A stretch of 64,000 nt of DNA from Kitasatospora sp. MAP5-34 (GTDB lineage: Bacteria; Actinomycetota; Actinomycetes; Streptomycetales; Streptomycetaceae): NCBI RefSeq assembly GCF_029894335.1, contig NZ_JARXZC010000043.1:1-64000 (forward strand), given 5' to 3'. A program made the position numbers and the translations under genes. Positions within the stretch are counted from its first letter, which is position 1; each line of letters opens with the position of its first letter. Below the pieces are notes generated by a model. That model had not been told where the DNA came from, did not search any database, and saw only the letters and a program-made list of their open reading frames with translations. This document shows positions 34,239 to 43,384 of this stretch, one piece after another.

Positions 34239-35897
34239 ATGGATCGTTCGACCGGCGGCGCGCCCACACGCCCGCCGCAGGGGGTGGCGGGTGCGGTCCT
34301 GCTGCTCGGCGTGCTGCTGGCCGGGGCCGCGCCGCTCATCCCACTGGCCGTTCTGGTCTACCGGCACGAACCCGAGCTGCTGCCGCTCTTCGCGGTCCCG
34401 CTCGCCGTCCTGGTGGCCGCCTGGCGGATCGCCCGGGACCGGGCCCGGGACCAGCTCACCGACCCGCTGACCGATCTGCCGAATCGTCACGCCTTGCTGT
34501 TGGCGGCCCAGGACGCGATCGCCGACCACGAGGACGAGGAGGACTACAGTGTCGGGCTGATCCTGCTCGACCTCGACCGGTTCAGGTCACTCAACGACGC
34601 TTTAGGGCACACGGCGGGCGACCGACTGCTGGTCCACATCGCCCGCCGCCTGCACCGGGCGCTGCGCTCCGGCACCCACAACCCGGCCCGCAGCGATCCC
34701 GACGACGTGTTCTCCAGCCTGCCGCCCGCCGTCCAGCGCGGCGGCCGCCCGGTGGTCGCCCGGATGGGCGGCGACGAGTTCGCCGTGCTGCTCCCCGGCG
34801 TCGGCTGCGCGGACACCCTGGAGCGGGTCGCCAAGGCCCTGATAGCCGAACTCGCCGCGCCGATCCGGCTGGACGGCCTGCTGCTCGTCCTGGAGGCCAG
34901 CGCCGGACTCTGCGTCTACCCCCGGCACGCCCAGGACGCCGAAGCCCTGCTCCGCCGCGCGGACGTCGCGATGGGCCACGCCCAACGCCGCCGCAGCGGC
35001 GTCGAGCAGTACGACGAGGCCCGCGACCTCGACACGCCGTACCGGATCGGACTCCTCGGTGACCTCAGAAGGGCCCTGGAGACCAACGAGGTGCAGCTGC
35101 ACTACCAACCCAAGGTCGCCTTCGACGGCCGGGTGGTCGGCCTGGAGGCGCTGCTGCGCTGGGACCGGCCGGGCCGGGGCCGGGTCGGACCGGACGAGTT
35201 CATCGGCCTCGCCGAGTCCAGCGGCCTGATGCCCCGGCTGACGGACTACGTCCTGGAGGCCGCCGTCGGCCAGCTCGCCACCTGGCGCCGGCAGGGGCTG
35301 GAGGTCCAGGTCGCCGTCAACGTCTCACCGCGCGACGTCCTCAGCCCGGGCTTCGCCGGCCGGGTGGCCGGTCACCTGACCAGGCACGGGGTGCCCGCCC
35401 ACGCCCTGCAGCTGGAGATCACCGAACGGCTCCTGCTGGACGACTCCCGGCTCGCCGCCGACACCCTCGCCGAGTTGCGCCGCTACGGCGTCGGGATGTC
35501 GCTGGACGACTTCGGCACCGGGCACTCCTCGCTGGTACGGCTGCGCAGCCTGCCGGTCGGCGAGCTGAAGATCGACCGCTCCTTCGTCTCCCGGATGGTC
35601 GCCGACCACCACGACGCCGCCGTGGTCCGCTGCTCGGTCGAACTCGCCCACTCGCTCGGCCTCACCGTGGTCGCCGAGGGCGTCGAGGACGACGAGACCT
35701 GGGAGCGCCTGCACAGTATGGGTGTGGACGCCGTCCAGGGTTGGCTGGTCTCGGCCGCGCTCCCGGCCGACCAGGCCACCGCCTGGCTGATGGTCCACCG
35801 CAACAACGCCCCGACGGTCGAGTGGCTCACCCCGCGCGCCCTGCCTCCGGTGGTCCAGTCGGAACTCCCGGCGCCTGCACCCACCACTCCCCAGTAA
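34239..35897 (+). CDS. Membrane GGDEF-EAL c-di-GMP enzyme (RmdB-like)
   Basis: A 552-residue protein. Two hydrophobic helices (about 12-60) anchor it, then come a GGDEF domain (about 80-260, active-site MGGDEF intact) and an EAL domain (about 275-530). The EAL catalytic residues look complete: LEALLRW, VNVSPRD, EITERLL, LDDFGTGHSS, ELKIDRSFV. It should therefore be able to hydrolyse c-di-GMP and perhaps make it. Gene order next to ligA and gatC matches S. coelicolor SCO5495 (RmdB), a phosphodiesterase affecting development; that equation is from memory. ATG 34239 is preferred (GGAGGA upstream) over GTG 34185. Confidence 0.88.
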   Translation: MDRSTGGAPTRPPQGVAGAVLLLGVLLAGAAPLIPLAVLVYRHEPELLPLFAVPLAVLVAAWRIARDRARDQLTDPLTDLPNRHALLLAAQDAIADHEDEEDYSVGLILLDLDRFRSLNDALGHTAGDRLLVHIARRLHRALRSGTHNPARSDPDDVFSSLPPAVQRGGRPVVARMGGDEFAVLLPGVGCADTLERVAKALIAELAAPIRLDGLLLVLEASAGLCVYPRHAQDAEALLRRADVAMGHAQRRRSGVEQYDEARDLDTPYRIGLLGDLRRALETNEVQLHYQPKVAFDGRVVGLEALLRWDRPGRGRVGPDEFIGLAESSGLMPRLTDYVLEAAVGQLATWRRQGLEVQVAVNVSPRDVLSPGFAGRVAGHLTRHGVPAHALQLEITERLLLDDSRLAADTLAELRRYGVGMSLDDFGTGHSSLVRLRSLPVGELKIDRSFVSRMVADHHDAAVVRCSVELAHSLGLTVVAEGVEDDETWERLHSMGVDAVQGWLVSAALPADQATAWLMVHRNNAPTVEWLTPRALPPVVQSELPAPAPTTPQ

Positions 35898-35912
35898 CGA
35901 GCGGGTACTCCT

Positions 35913-36001
35913 CAGGGGCGCGAGGCCCCTTTTGATGAACTGCGCGCGCGACAATGCACGACGTACGTGCACTGTTGCGCGCGCAGTTCCCCGCGCCCCT
36001 G
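35913..36001. repeat. Streptomycete palindromic repeat (copy 1)
   Basis: An 89-bp imperfect palindrome. The outer part is CAGGGGCGCGAGG...CCCCGCGCCCCTG. Inside are two 22-nt arms (35938-35959 and 35967-35988, starting AACTGCGCGCGCGACAATGC) with two mismatches and a 7-nt loop. It begins 15 bp past the c-di-GMP gene and resembles the GGGGCGCGGGGAACTGCGCG family of intergenic repeats found in many copies in Streptomyces. It may also act as a terminator. Confidence 0.75.
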
Positions 36002-36116
36002 CTCCGGTTGCTCTAACGCGTTGCGGCGCCCCATAGGATGGTCCCCTAGACCATGAGATCGCGGGCGCCCCTCCGGCGCCCGGCCTCACCAGAACTCACC
36101 CCCTGAGGATCGCTGC

Positions 36117-36413
36117 ATGCCTGGCATCACGCGCGAGGAGGTCGCCCACCTCGCTCGGCTGTCGCGTCTTGAGTTGCAGGCCGAAGAGCTGGACCACTTC
36201 GCCGAGCAGCTCGACGTGATCATCGGCGCGGTCGCCCGCGTTTCCGAGGTCGCCGGACAGGACGTACCGCCCACCTCCCACCCGCTGCCGCTGACCAACG
36301 TCATGCGCGCGGATGTGGTCCGGCCGTCGCTCACCCCGGAGCAGGCGCTCTCCGGCGCGCCCGCCGCCGAGGAGCAGCGTTTCCGTGTGCCGCAGATCCT
36401 GGGGGAGGACTAA
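36117..36413 (+). CDS. gatC: Asp-tRNA(Asn)/Glu-tRNA(Gln) amidotransferase subunit C
   Basis: A 98-residue subunit: MPGITREEVAHLARLSRLELQAEEL, then SHPLPLTNVMRADVVRPSLTPEQAL, ending FRVPQILGED. GatC wraps round GatA and steadies the GatA-GatB contact. It is first of gatC-gatA-(small gene)-gatB and 5 nt ahead of gatA. A TAGGAT at 36034-36039 may be the -10 of the operon, and GGGCGCC/GGCGCCC (36063-36081) forms a hairpin in the leader. Confidence 0.94.
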   Translation: MPGITREEVAHLARLSRLELQAEELDHFAEQLDVIIGAVARVSEVAGQDVPPTSHPLPLTNVMRADVVRPSLTPEQALSGAPAAEEQRFRVPQILGED

Positions 36414-36418
36414 CACCC

Positions 36419-37912
36419 ATGACCGATCTCATCCGTTCCACCGCAGCCGAGACCGCCGCCGCCATCGCGAGCGGCCAGGTCAGCGCCGTCGAGGTGACCC
36501 AGGCCCACCTGGACCGCATCGAGGCCGTGGACAAGAAGGTCAACGCCTTCCTGCACGTCGACACCGAGGGCGCGCTCGGCGCCGCCCGCGCTGTCGACGA
36601 GAAGCGCGCCCGTGGCGAGAAGCTCGGCCCGCTGGCCGGTGTCCCGCTCGCGCTGAAGGACGTCTTCACCACCAAGGGCATTCCGACCACCTGTGGTTCG
36701 AAGATCCTCGAAGGCTGGATCCCGCCCTACGACGCGACCGTGACGTCCCGTCTGAAGGACGCGGGCGTGGTGATCCTCGGCAAGACCAACATGGACGAGT
36801 TCGCCATGGGGTCCTCCACCGAGAACAGCGCCTACGGCCCGACCGGCAACCCGTGGGACCTCTCACGCATCCCCGGCGGCTCCGGCGGCGGCTCGGCGGC
36901 GGCCCTGGCCGCGTACCAGGCCCCGCTTGCCATCGGCACCGACACCGGCGGCTCGATCCGCCAGCCCGGCGCCATCACCGGCACGGTCGGCGTCAAGCCG
37001 ACGTACGGCTCGGTCTCCCGCTACGGCCTGGTCGCCTTCTCGTCCTCGCTGGACCAGGGCGGCCCCTGCGCCCGTACCGTCCTCGACGCGGCCCTGCTGC
37101 ACGAGGCCATCGCCGGGCACGACCCGATGGACTCCACCTCGATCGACGCGCCCGTCCCGGCCGTGGTCGAGGCGGCCAAGCGCCGCGACATCCGTGGCAT
37201 GCGGATCGGCGTGGTCAAGGAGTTCGCCGGTGAGGGTTACCAGGCCGGCGTGATGCAGCGCTTCAACGAGAGCGTCGAGCTGCTGCGCGAGCTGGGCGCC
37301 GAGGTCGTCGAGATCTCCTGCCCGTCGTTCCTGCTCGCGATGCCGGCGTACTACCTGATCGCTCCGAGCGAGGCCTCCTCCAACCTGGCCCGCTTCGACG
37401 CGATGCGCTACGGCCTTCGGGTCGGCGACGACGGTACCCGCTCGGCCGAGGACGTCACCGCCCTCACCCGCGAGGCCGGCTTCGGCGCCGAGGTCAAGCG
37501 CCGCATCATCCTTGGCACGTACGCGCTCTCCTCGGGCTACTACGACGCCTACTACGGTTCGGCCCAGAAGGTGCGCACGCTGATCTCGCGCGACTTCGAT
37601 GCCGCCTTCGCGGGCGTGGACGTCCTGGTCTCGCCGACCACGCCGACCACCGCCTTCCCGATCGGCGAGCGCGCCGACGACCCGCTGGCGATGTACCTGG
37701 CCGACCTCTGCACGATTCCGTCCAACCTCGCGGGCAACGCGGCCATGTCGCTGCCCTGCGGGCTCGCCCCGGAGGACAATCTCCCGGTCGGCCTGCAGAT
37801 CATCGCTCCCGCGATGGCGGACGACCGCCTGTACCGCGTGGGCGGCGCCGTCGAGGCCGCACTCAACGACAAGTGGGGGCACACCCTGCTGGAGGAGGCA
37901 CCGGCACTGTGA
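36419..37912 (+). CDS. gatA: Asp-tRNA(Asn)/Glu-tRNA(Gln) amidotransferase subunit A
   Basis: A 497-residue amidase-signature enzyme that frees ammonia from glutamine for transamidation of mischarged tRNA. The Ser-cis-Ser-Lys triad is visible: Lys in VPLALKDVFTTKG, Ser in PGGSGGGSAAALAAY, and Ser in TDTGGSIRQPGAITG. Length is normal. Its stop overlaps the start of a small membrane protein by 4 nt. Confidence 0.96.
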   Translation: MTDLIRSTAAETAAAIASGQVSAVEVTQAHLDRIEAVDKKVNAFLHVDTEGALGAARAVDEKRARGEKLGPLAGVPLALKDVFTTKGIPTTCGSKILEGWIPPYDATVTSRLKDAGVVILGKTNMDEFAMGSSTENSAYGPTGNPWDLSRIPGGSGGGSAAALAAYQAPLAIGTDTGGSIRQPGAITGTVGVKPTYGSVSRYGLVAFSSSLDQGGPCARTVLDAALLHEAIAGHDPMDSTSIDAPVPAVVEAAKRRDIRGMRIGVVKEFAGEGYQAGVMQRFNESVELLRELGAEVVEISCPSFLLAMPAYYLIAPSEASSNLARFDAMRYGLRVGDDGTRSAEDVTALTREAGFGAEVKRRIILGTYALSSGYYDAYYGSAQKVRTLISRDFDAAFAGVDVLVSPTTPTTAFPIGERADDPLAMYLADLCTIPSNLAGNAAMSLPCGLAPEDNLPVGLQIIAPAMADDRLYRVGGAVEAALNDKWGHTLLEEAPAL

Positions 37913-38166
37913 GCAAGATCGAGAAGGCCAAGGCCCAGAGCTCGCTCAAAGGCTTCAAGCACAGCAAGACCGGCCTGTGGCTGTCCATCGGCGCCAGCGC
38001 GTTCGGCGCGATCTCGGTCGTCAAGGACGTCAAGAAGGCCCGTGGCGAGCAGGACACCCTCAAGCTGATCAACGCCGTGGTCGGCGCGGTGGCCCTGGTC
38101 ACCGGCACCGCCCTGCTGCTCCGTGAGCTCAAGCAGCTCGGCGACGAGGACATTCTCCGGGGCTGA
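37909..38166 (+). CDS. Small membrane protein between gatA and gatB
   Basis: An 85-residue protein from GTG 37909, overlapping the gatA stop (GTGA). A basic N-terminus (SKIEKAKAQSSLKGFKHSKT) leads to one hydrophobic helix (GLWLSIGASAFGAISVV), a charged turn (KDVKKARGEQDTLK) and a second helix (LINAVVGAVALVTGTALLL), then an acidic tail. It looks like a two-helix hairpin with both ends in the cytoplasm. I know no function; its coupling to gatA is the main clue, and gene order in relatives should tell whether it is conserved. Confidence 0.75.
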   Translation: MSKIEKAKAQSSLKGFKHSKTGLWLSIGASAFGAISVVKDVKKARGEQDTLKLINAVVGAVALVTGTALLLRELKQLGDEDILRG

Positions 38167-38260
38167 ACGGCCCGCTGGGCTCGAGTGCTCGTCAGGCCCG
38201 GCTCCCTCCGCTGTGGGGCCGGGCCCGTACCTCCCAAGACTTTTTAGTGAAGGGGACGCT

Positions 38261-39769
38261 GTGAGCGTCATGAACCTGGTGTCCTACGACGACGCCATGG
38301 CCTCCTACGACCCGGTGATGGGCCTGGAGGTCCACGTCGAGCTGGGCACCAAGACGAAGATGTTCTGCGGCTGCTCGACCGAGCTCGGTGCCGAGCCGAA
38401 CAGCCAGACCTGCCCGACCTGCCTCGGCCTGCCCGGCTCGCTGCCGGTGGTCAACGCGATCGGCGTGGAGTCGGCGATCAAGATCGGCCTCGCGCTGAAC
38501 TGCGAGATCGCCGAGTGGTGCCGGTTCGCCCGGAAGAACTACTTCTACCCGGACATGCCGAAGAACTTCCAGACCTCGCAGTACGACGAGCCGATCGCCT
38601 TCAACGGCTACCTCGACGTACAGCTGGAGGACGGCGAGATCTTCCGGGTCGAGATCGAGCGCGCCCACATGGAGGAGGACACCGGTAAGTCCTCCCACAT
38701 CGGCGGTGCGACCGGCCGGATCCACGGCGCCTCGCACTCGCTGCTCGACTACAACCGGGCCGGCATCCCGCTGATCGAGATCGTCACCAAGCCGATCGAG
38801 GGCGCGGGCGTCCGCGCCCCCGAGGTGGCCAAGGCGTACGTCGCCGAGCTGCGCGAGCTGATCAAGGCGCTGGACGTCTCCGAGGCCCGGATGGACAAGG
38901 GCCAGATGCGCTGCGACGTGAACCTGTCGCTGCGCCCGCACGGCCGGGAGAAGTTCGGCACCCGGAGCGAGACCAAGAACGTCAACTCGCTGCGCTCGGT
39001 CGAGCGCGCGGCCCGCTTCGAGATCATGCGGCACGCGACCGTGCTGGACGACGGCGGGACGATCGTCCAGGAGACCCGGCACTTCCACGAGGAGGACGGC
39101 TCCACCACGGCCGGCCGGATCAAGGACAACGCCGAGGACTACCGCTACTTCCCCGAGCCGGACCTCGTCCCGATCGCCCCCTCGCGGGAGTGGGTCGAGG
39201 AGCTGCGCGCCGGGCTGCCCGAGCTGCCGCGCCTGCGCCGCGCCCGTCTGCAGGGCGAGTGGGGCCTCTCGGACAAGGACATGCAGTCGGTGCTGAACGC
39301 CGGCGCCGTCCAGCCGATCCTGGAGACCATCGCGGCCGGCGCCCCCGCCGACCAGGCCCGTAAGTGGTGGATGGGCGAGCTGGCCCGTCGCTCCAACGAG
39401 ACCGGCACCGACCTCGCCGAGCAGCCGATCACCCCGGCCCAGGTCGCCCGGGTCTGCGCGCTGGTCGCCGAGGGCAAGCTCAACGACAAGCTGGCCCGCC
39501 AGGTCATCGAGGCCGTGCTCGCCGGTGAGGGCGAGCCGGACGCGGTCGTCGAGAAGCGCGGCCTGGCCGTAGTCTCCGACGACTCCGCGCTCGGCGCAGC
39601 CGTCGACCAGGCCATCGCCGAGAACGCCGCCATCGCGGACAAGATCCGCGACGGCAAGCTCGCGGCCGTCGGCGCCCTGGTCGGCGCGGTCATGAAGACG
39701 ACCCGTGGTCAGGCCGACGCGGCCCGCGTGAAGGACCTCATCCTGGAGAAGCTGGGCGTCCAGGCCTAG
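38261..39769 (+). CDS. gatB: Asp-tRNA(Asn)/Glu-tRNA(Gln) amidotransferase subunit B
   Basis: A 502-residue subunit that binds the mischarged tRNA and carries out kinase and transamidation steps. Landmarks are YDPVMGLEVHVELGTKTKMFCGCST with the Cys pairs of the zinc site (CGCS...CPTC), the KNYFYPDMPKNFQTSQYDEPI segment and EDTGKSSHIGG. The GatB/YqeY tail domain is at the C-terminus (about 350-500). I chose GTG 38261 for its AAGGGG ribosome site; ATG 38270 is three codons later. Confidence 0.96.
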   Translation: MSVMNLVSYDDAMASYDPVMGLEVHVELGTKTKMFCGCSTELGAEPNSQTCPTCLGLPGSLPVVNAIGVESAIKIGLALNCEIAEWCRFARKNYFYPDMPKNFQTSQYDEPIAFNGYLDVQLEDGEIFRVEIERAHMEEDTGKSSHIGGATGRIHGASHSLLDYNRAGIPLIEIVTKPIEGAGVRAPEVAKAYVAELRELIKALDVSEARMDKGQMRCDVNLSLRPHGREKFGTRSETKNVNSLRSVERAARFEIMRHATVLDDGGTIVQETRHFHEEDGSTTAGRIKDNAEDYRYFPEPDLVPIAPSREWVEELRAGLPELPRLRRARLQGEWGLSDKDMQSVLNAGAVQPILETIAAGAPADQARKWWMGELARRSNETGTDLAEQPITPAQVARVCALVAEGKLNDKLARQVIEAVLAGEGEPDAVVEKRGLAVVSDDSALGAAVDQAIAENAAIADKIRDGKLAAVGALVGAVMKTTRGQADAARVKDLILEKLGVQA

Positions 39770-39800
39770 GACGGTCGGGCTAAGGCTCCTTAGGTACCTC

Positions 39801-39841
39801 CAGCTGTGCCCACCCTCGACAGGGGTGGGCACAGCTGTTTC
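39801..39841 (+). terminator. Rho-independent-type terminator of the gat operon
   Basis: CAGCTGTGCCCACCC (39801-39815) and GGGTGGGCACAGCTG (39823-39837) form a perfect 15-bp stem with a 7-nt loop, followed by TTTCT. It is 31 nt past the gatB stop. Confidence 0.88.
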
Positions 39842-39992
39842 TAAGGCTGATTCCAAGTCTCTAAGGCGTCGGGGCCCCCGAAGATCGGGAATGCTGCCGA
39901 TGTCGGGCACCCCGCTGGGGGAGGAGTCTCTTACCCAGGACGACGGACCGGCCGAAGGGGCCGGGAAACGTCCGGTACGAGGGGAATCCCAG

Positions 39993-40178
39993 ATGTTCCA
40001 GTACGAGATGATCCAGCAGCGGAACGCCGAACTGCACCGGCTGGCCGAACACTCCCGCCTGGTCCGCGAGGCCCAGGCCACCAGCGGCCGGCGCCGGACC
40101 GGTGTGCTGAGCCGGCTGGCCCGGAGCGTACGGCCGGCCGTCGCGCCGCGTCGCGCCGCGTGCCTCGCCGAATGCTGA
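39993..40178 (+). CDS. Small basic hypothetical protein
   Basis: A 61-residue frame starting MFQYEMIQQRNAELHRLAEH, preceded by GAGGGGAATCCC. The first half is an amphipathic helix rich in Gln, Glu and Arg; the second half is very basic (GRRRTGVLSRLARSVRPAVAPRR). Similar short MFQYE-type proteins seem familiar from other streptomycetes, but I cannot give a function. It stands alone between the gat terminator and the regulator gene. The earlier in-frame start (39825) lies inside the terminator and was not used. Confidence 0.55.
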   Translation: MFQYEMIQQRNAELHRLAEHSRLVREAQATSGRRRTGVLSRLARSVRPAVAPRRAACLAEC

Positions 40179-40285
40179 CAGACCGGCACAACCGGGTCGT
40201 GGAAGGGGAGGTGGCCGACGGCGCCTCCCCTTCCGGGCGTCCGGGGACCGGGATAACCCTTCCGCGGCTGTCCGGGGGCTATGGG

Positions 40286-43200
40286 ATGCTCACCGTCATG
40301 GAGCAGATATCGGTCAGTCCTGTCTTCGTCGGTCGCGGTACCGAGACCACCGCCCTCACGGCGGCCCTCGGCCGCGCGGCGGCGGGTCAGCCGCAGGCCG
40401 TGCTGATCGCCGGTGAGGCGGGGGTGGGGAAGACCCGCCTGCTCGAGGAGTTCCTCGACGAGGTGTGCGGCGAGAAGGTCGTCATCGGCCTGGGCGGGTG
40501 CCTGGAGGTCGGGGCCGAGGGCCTCCCGTACGCGCCGCTGGCCACCGCGCTGCGCCGGTTGTACCGCCGGCTCGGTGCCGAGCTGGAGCGGGCCGCCGAG
40601 GGGATGGCGGGCCACCTCGCGCGGCTGCTGCCGGAGTTCGGGGAGACCGGCGCCGAGCCCAACGACGAGTTCGGGCGGGCCCAGCTGTTCGAGCACACCA
40701 CCCGCCTCTTCGAGCGGCTGAGCGCCGAGCGGACGATCGTCCTGGCGATCGAGGACCTGCACTGGTCCGACCGCTCCACCCGCGAGCTGCTCGCCTACCT
40801 GATCCGGACGCTGCACCGCTCGCGCGTCCTGATCGTCGCCACCTACCGCTCCGACGACCTGCACCGCAGACACCCGCTCCGGCCGTTCCTCGCCGAGCTG
40901 GACCGGCTGCGTACCGTCCAGCGGCTGGAACTCGCCCGCTTCGGACCCGGCGAGGTGGCCGCGCAGCTGGCCGGCATCCTCGGCACCGAGACGCCCGACC
41001 GCGAGCTGGTCGACCGCATCCACCGCCGGTCCGAGGGCAACCCGTTCTTCGTCGAGGAACTCGCCGCCGCCCACCAGGACGGCTGTCCGGCGGGGATGAC
41101 CGACTCGCTGCGGGACATCCTGCTGGTCCGGGTCGAGGCGCTGCCGGACGAGACCCAGCGGGTGCTGCGGATCGCCGCCGAGGGCGGTTCGTACGTCGAA
41201 CACGCGCTGCTGGCGGCCGTACTGGACGACGGCGACGGTGACGGCGACGCCGAGGAGGCGCTGATCGGGGCGCTGCGGACCGCCGTCGGCGCCAACGTGC
41301 TGCGGCCGGACACCGACGGCGAGGGGTACCGCTTCCGCCACGCGCTGGTCCGCGAGGCGGTCTCCGACGACCTGCTGCCCGGCGAGCGGTACCGGATCAA
41401 CCGGCGGTACGCCACCGTGCTGGAGGGCGACTCCGCCCTGGTCTGCACCGACAGCGGGCCCGCCCGGCTCGCCAACTACTGGTACCACGCGCACGATCCG
41501 GCCCGCGCCCTGCCGACCGCCCTGGACGCCGCCCGGGCGGCCCGCCGCCGCAACGCCTTCGCCGAGCAACTGCGGATGCTGGAACGCGCGCTGGGCCTCT
41601 GGGACGAGGTCTCCGAGGAGGTCCTGGCGACCACTCTGCGCCCGTACGACTGGGCCGAGACCTACCCGCCGTGCAGTTGTGACGCGGGCGACCACGACGA
41701 GTCCTGCGACCGGCTGCGGCTGATCGACGTCCTGGCCGAGGCGGTGGTGGCCGCCCGCCGCAGCGGCGATCCGGAGCGCGGCCTGAGCCTGTCCAAGCGG
41801 GCGCTGAAGCTGGTGGACGAACGGGAGGACCCGGAGCGCGCCGCCTGGTTCCGGATGCACCGCTCGCGGATGCTGGGCCACCTGCTGCGGGCCGGCCGCG
41901 ACGAGGAGATCGAGCACGCGCAGCGGCTGGTCGCGGGCCTGCGCCCGTCGGCGGTGCAGGCGGAGGTGTTCGCGCTGGCGGCGGCGCACGCCGCGGCCCT
42001 GCAACCGACCACCGGGGACGTGGCGCTGGCCGAGCGGGCGGTGGCGATCGCCCGCGAGGTCGGCGCCACCGGCGTCGAACAGCACGCCCGGATGACGCTC
42101 GGCACGCTCAGCGCCTACCTGGGGGACCCGGAGGCAGGCGTCGCCCTGCTGACCGACGCGGTCGAGCGGACCAAGTCGCTGGGGGCACCCGACCTGCACT
42201 GCCGGGGCCTGAACAACCTGGCCAGCCTGCTGCTGGACGTCGGACGCCCGGCGGAGGCCGAGGCCCTGGCCCGGGAGGGGCTGCTGGCGGCGGGCCGGAC
42301 GGGACTGCTCGCCAACACCGGTGCGATCCTGGCGGGCAACCTCGCCGAGGCGCTGATCGCCCTGGGCCGCCCGGCGGAGGCGACCGAGGTGCTGGCCGAA
42401 TGGGACACCGACCTCGGGTCGGGCTCGTGCCACGAGTTCCTCGACCGGCTGCGGGGTGAACTCGCGCTCGAACGGGGGGATCCGGCCGCCGCCGCGGCCT
42501 TCCTCGCGAGGGTCAGGCAGTTCGGCCGGGTACGGCAGTCGCAGCACGAACTCCCCAACGTACGACTGGCGATGCGGATCGCGGCCCGTGCGGGGCGCCC
42601 CCTGGAGGCACGGGCCGAGCTGCTCGCGGTACTCGACGCCCGCGCCGCGCGGCGCCGGGAGGAGGGCGACCGGCTGCCGGAGGGTGCTTGCGACCGGTTG
42701 CTGCCGGTGCTCGCCGAGGCGGCGGCGATCGAGGCGGACGCCCGGGGGCTGCCGTCGGCCGTCCCCGGCCGGGCGGCGGTGCTGGGCCGGATCGCCGAGG
42801 TGGCGGCCCGGTTGTCCCCGCGAGTGCCGCTGCACCTGGGCTGGGCGCGGCTGCTGGCGGGGGAGCTGGCCCGGGCCGAGGGCGCCGACACCCCGGCGCA
42901 CTGGGCCGCCGCCGTCGCGGCACTGCGGGCCGTCGACCCCGGATACCCGCTGCTGCTCGCGCTGTACCGGAGCGCCGAGGCGGCGGCCGTCGCCGGGCAG
43001 CGGGAGTCGGCCGCCACCCTGCTGCGGGAGGCCCACGAGCTGGCCGAGGCCCGGAGTGACCGCGAACTGCGCCGCGAGATCACCCGGCTGGCCGAGCGCG
43101 CGGGGCTCACTCTCTACAGCCGCCCGGCCGCTCCCGTGGCGAGCGGCCGGGCGGTGGAGGCGCTCGGCCTCACGCCGCGCGAGCGGGACGTGCTCCAGCG

Positions 43201-43384
43201 GCTCGCGCTCGGCCGGACCAACCGGCAGATCGCCGAGGAGCTGTTCATCTCGCCCAAGACGGCGAGCGTGCACGTCTCCAACATCCTCGCCAAGCTGGCG
43301 GTGGGCGGTCGCGGCGAGGCGGCGGCGCTGGCGCACCGCCTACGACTCTTCCCCGAGGCCGAGTTGGTCCCTACGGGCGCTTAG
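40286..43384 (+). CDS. LuxR-family regulator with AAA/STAND ATPase domain (LAL type)
   Basis: A 1032-residue large ATP-binding LuxR-type (LAL) regulator. The N-terminal ATPase has Walker A GEAGVGKT (about 40-47) and Walker B VLAIEDLHWSD, then a winged-helix region with SEGNPFFVEELAAA. A long TPR-like helical array follows (about 400-950). The C-terminal LuxR HTH reads LTPRERDVLQRLALGRTNRQ and SPKTASVHVSNILAKL. LAL proteins activate transcription in response to ligands or protein partners, often of the MalT type. ATG 40286 (GGGGG 7 nt upstream) is used; ATG 40298 gives MEQISVSP and is equally possible. Target genes are not evident. Confidence 0.9.
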   Translation: MLTVMEQISVSPVFVGRGTETTALTAALGRAAAGQPQAVLIAGEAGVGKTRLLEEFLDEVCGEKVVIGLGGCLEVGAEGLPYAPLATALRRLYRRLGAELERAAEGMAGHLARLLPEFGETGAEPNDEFGRAQLFEHTTRLFERLSAERTIVLAIEDLHWSDRSTRELLAYLIRTLHRSRVLIVATYRSDDLHRRHPLRPFLAELDRLRTVQRLELARFGPGEVAAQLAGILGTETPDRELVDRIHRRSEGNPFFVEELAAAHQDGCPAGMTDSLRDILLVRVEALPDETQRVLRIAAEGGSYVEHALLAAVLDDGDGDGDAEEALIGALRTAVGANVLRPDTDGEGYRFRHALVREAVSDDLLPGERYRINRRYATVLEGDSALVCTDSGPARLANYWYHAHDPARALPTALDAARAARRRNAFAEQLRMLERALGLWDEVSEEVLATTLRPYDWAETYPPCSCDAGDHDESCDRLRLIDVLAEAVVAARRSGDPERGLSLSKRALKLVDEREDPERAAWFRMHRSRMLGHLLRAGRDEEIEHAQRLVAGLRPSAVQAEVFALAAAHAAALQPTTGDVALAERAVAIAREVGATGVEQHARMTLGTLSAYLGDPEAGVALLTDAVERTKSLGAPDLHCRGLNNLASLLLDVGRPAEAEALAREGLLAAGRTGLLANTGAILAGNLAEALIALGRPAEATEVLAEWDTDLGSGSCHEFLDRLRGELALERGDPAAAAAFLARVRQFGRVRQSQHELPNVRLAMRIAARAGRPLEARAELLAVLDARAARRREEGDRLPEGACDRLLPVLAEAAAIEADARGLPSAVPGRAAVLGRIAEVAARLSPRVPLHLGWARLLAGELARAEGADTPAHWAAAVAALRAVDPGYPLLLALYRSAEAAAVAGQRESAATLLREAHELAEARSDRELRREITRLAERAGLTLYSRPAAPVASGRAVEALGLTPRERDVLQRLALGRTNRQIAEELFISPKTASVHVSNILAKLAVGGRGEAAALAHRLRLFPEAELVPTGA

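Noticed and set aside
38192..43336. 1714-residue minus-strand open frame across gatB and the LuxR-type regulator
   Set aside because: It is antisense to two well-identified genes and a terminator, and has no family motifs; it reflects absence of stop codons in high-GC DNA.
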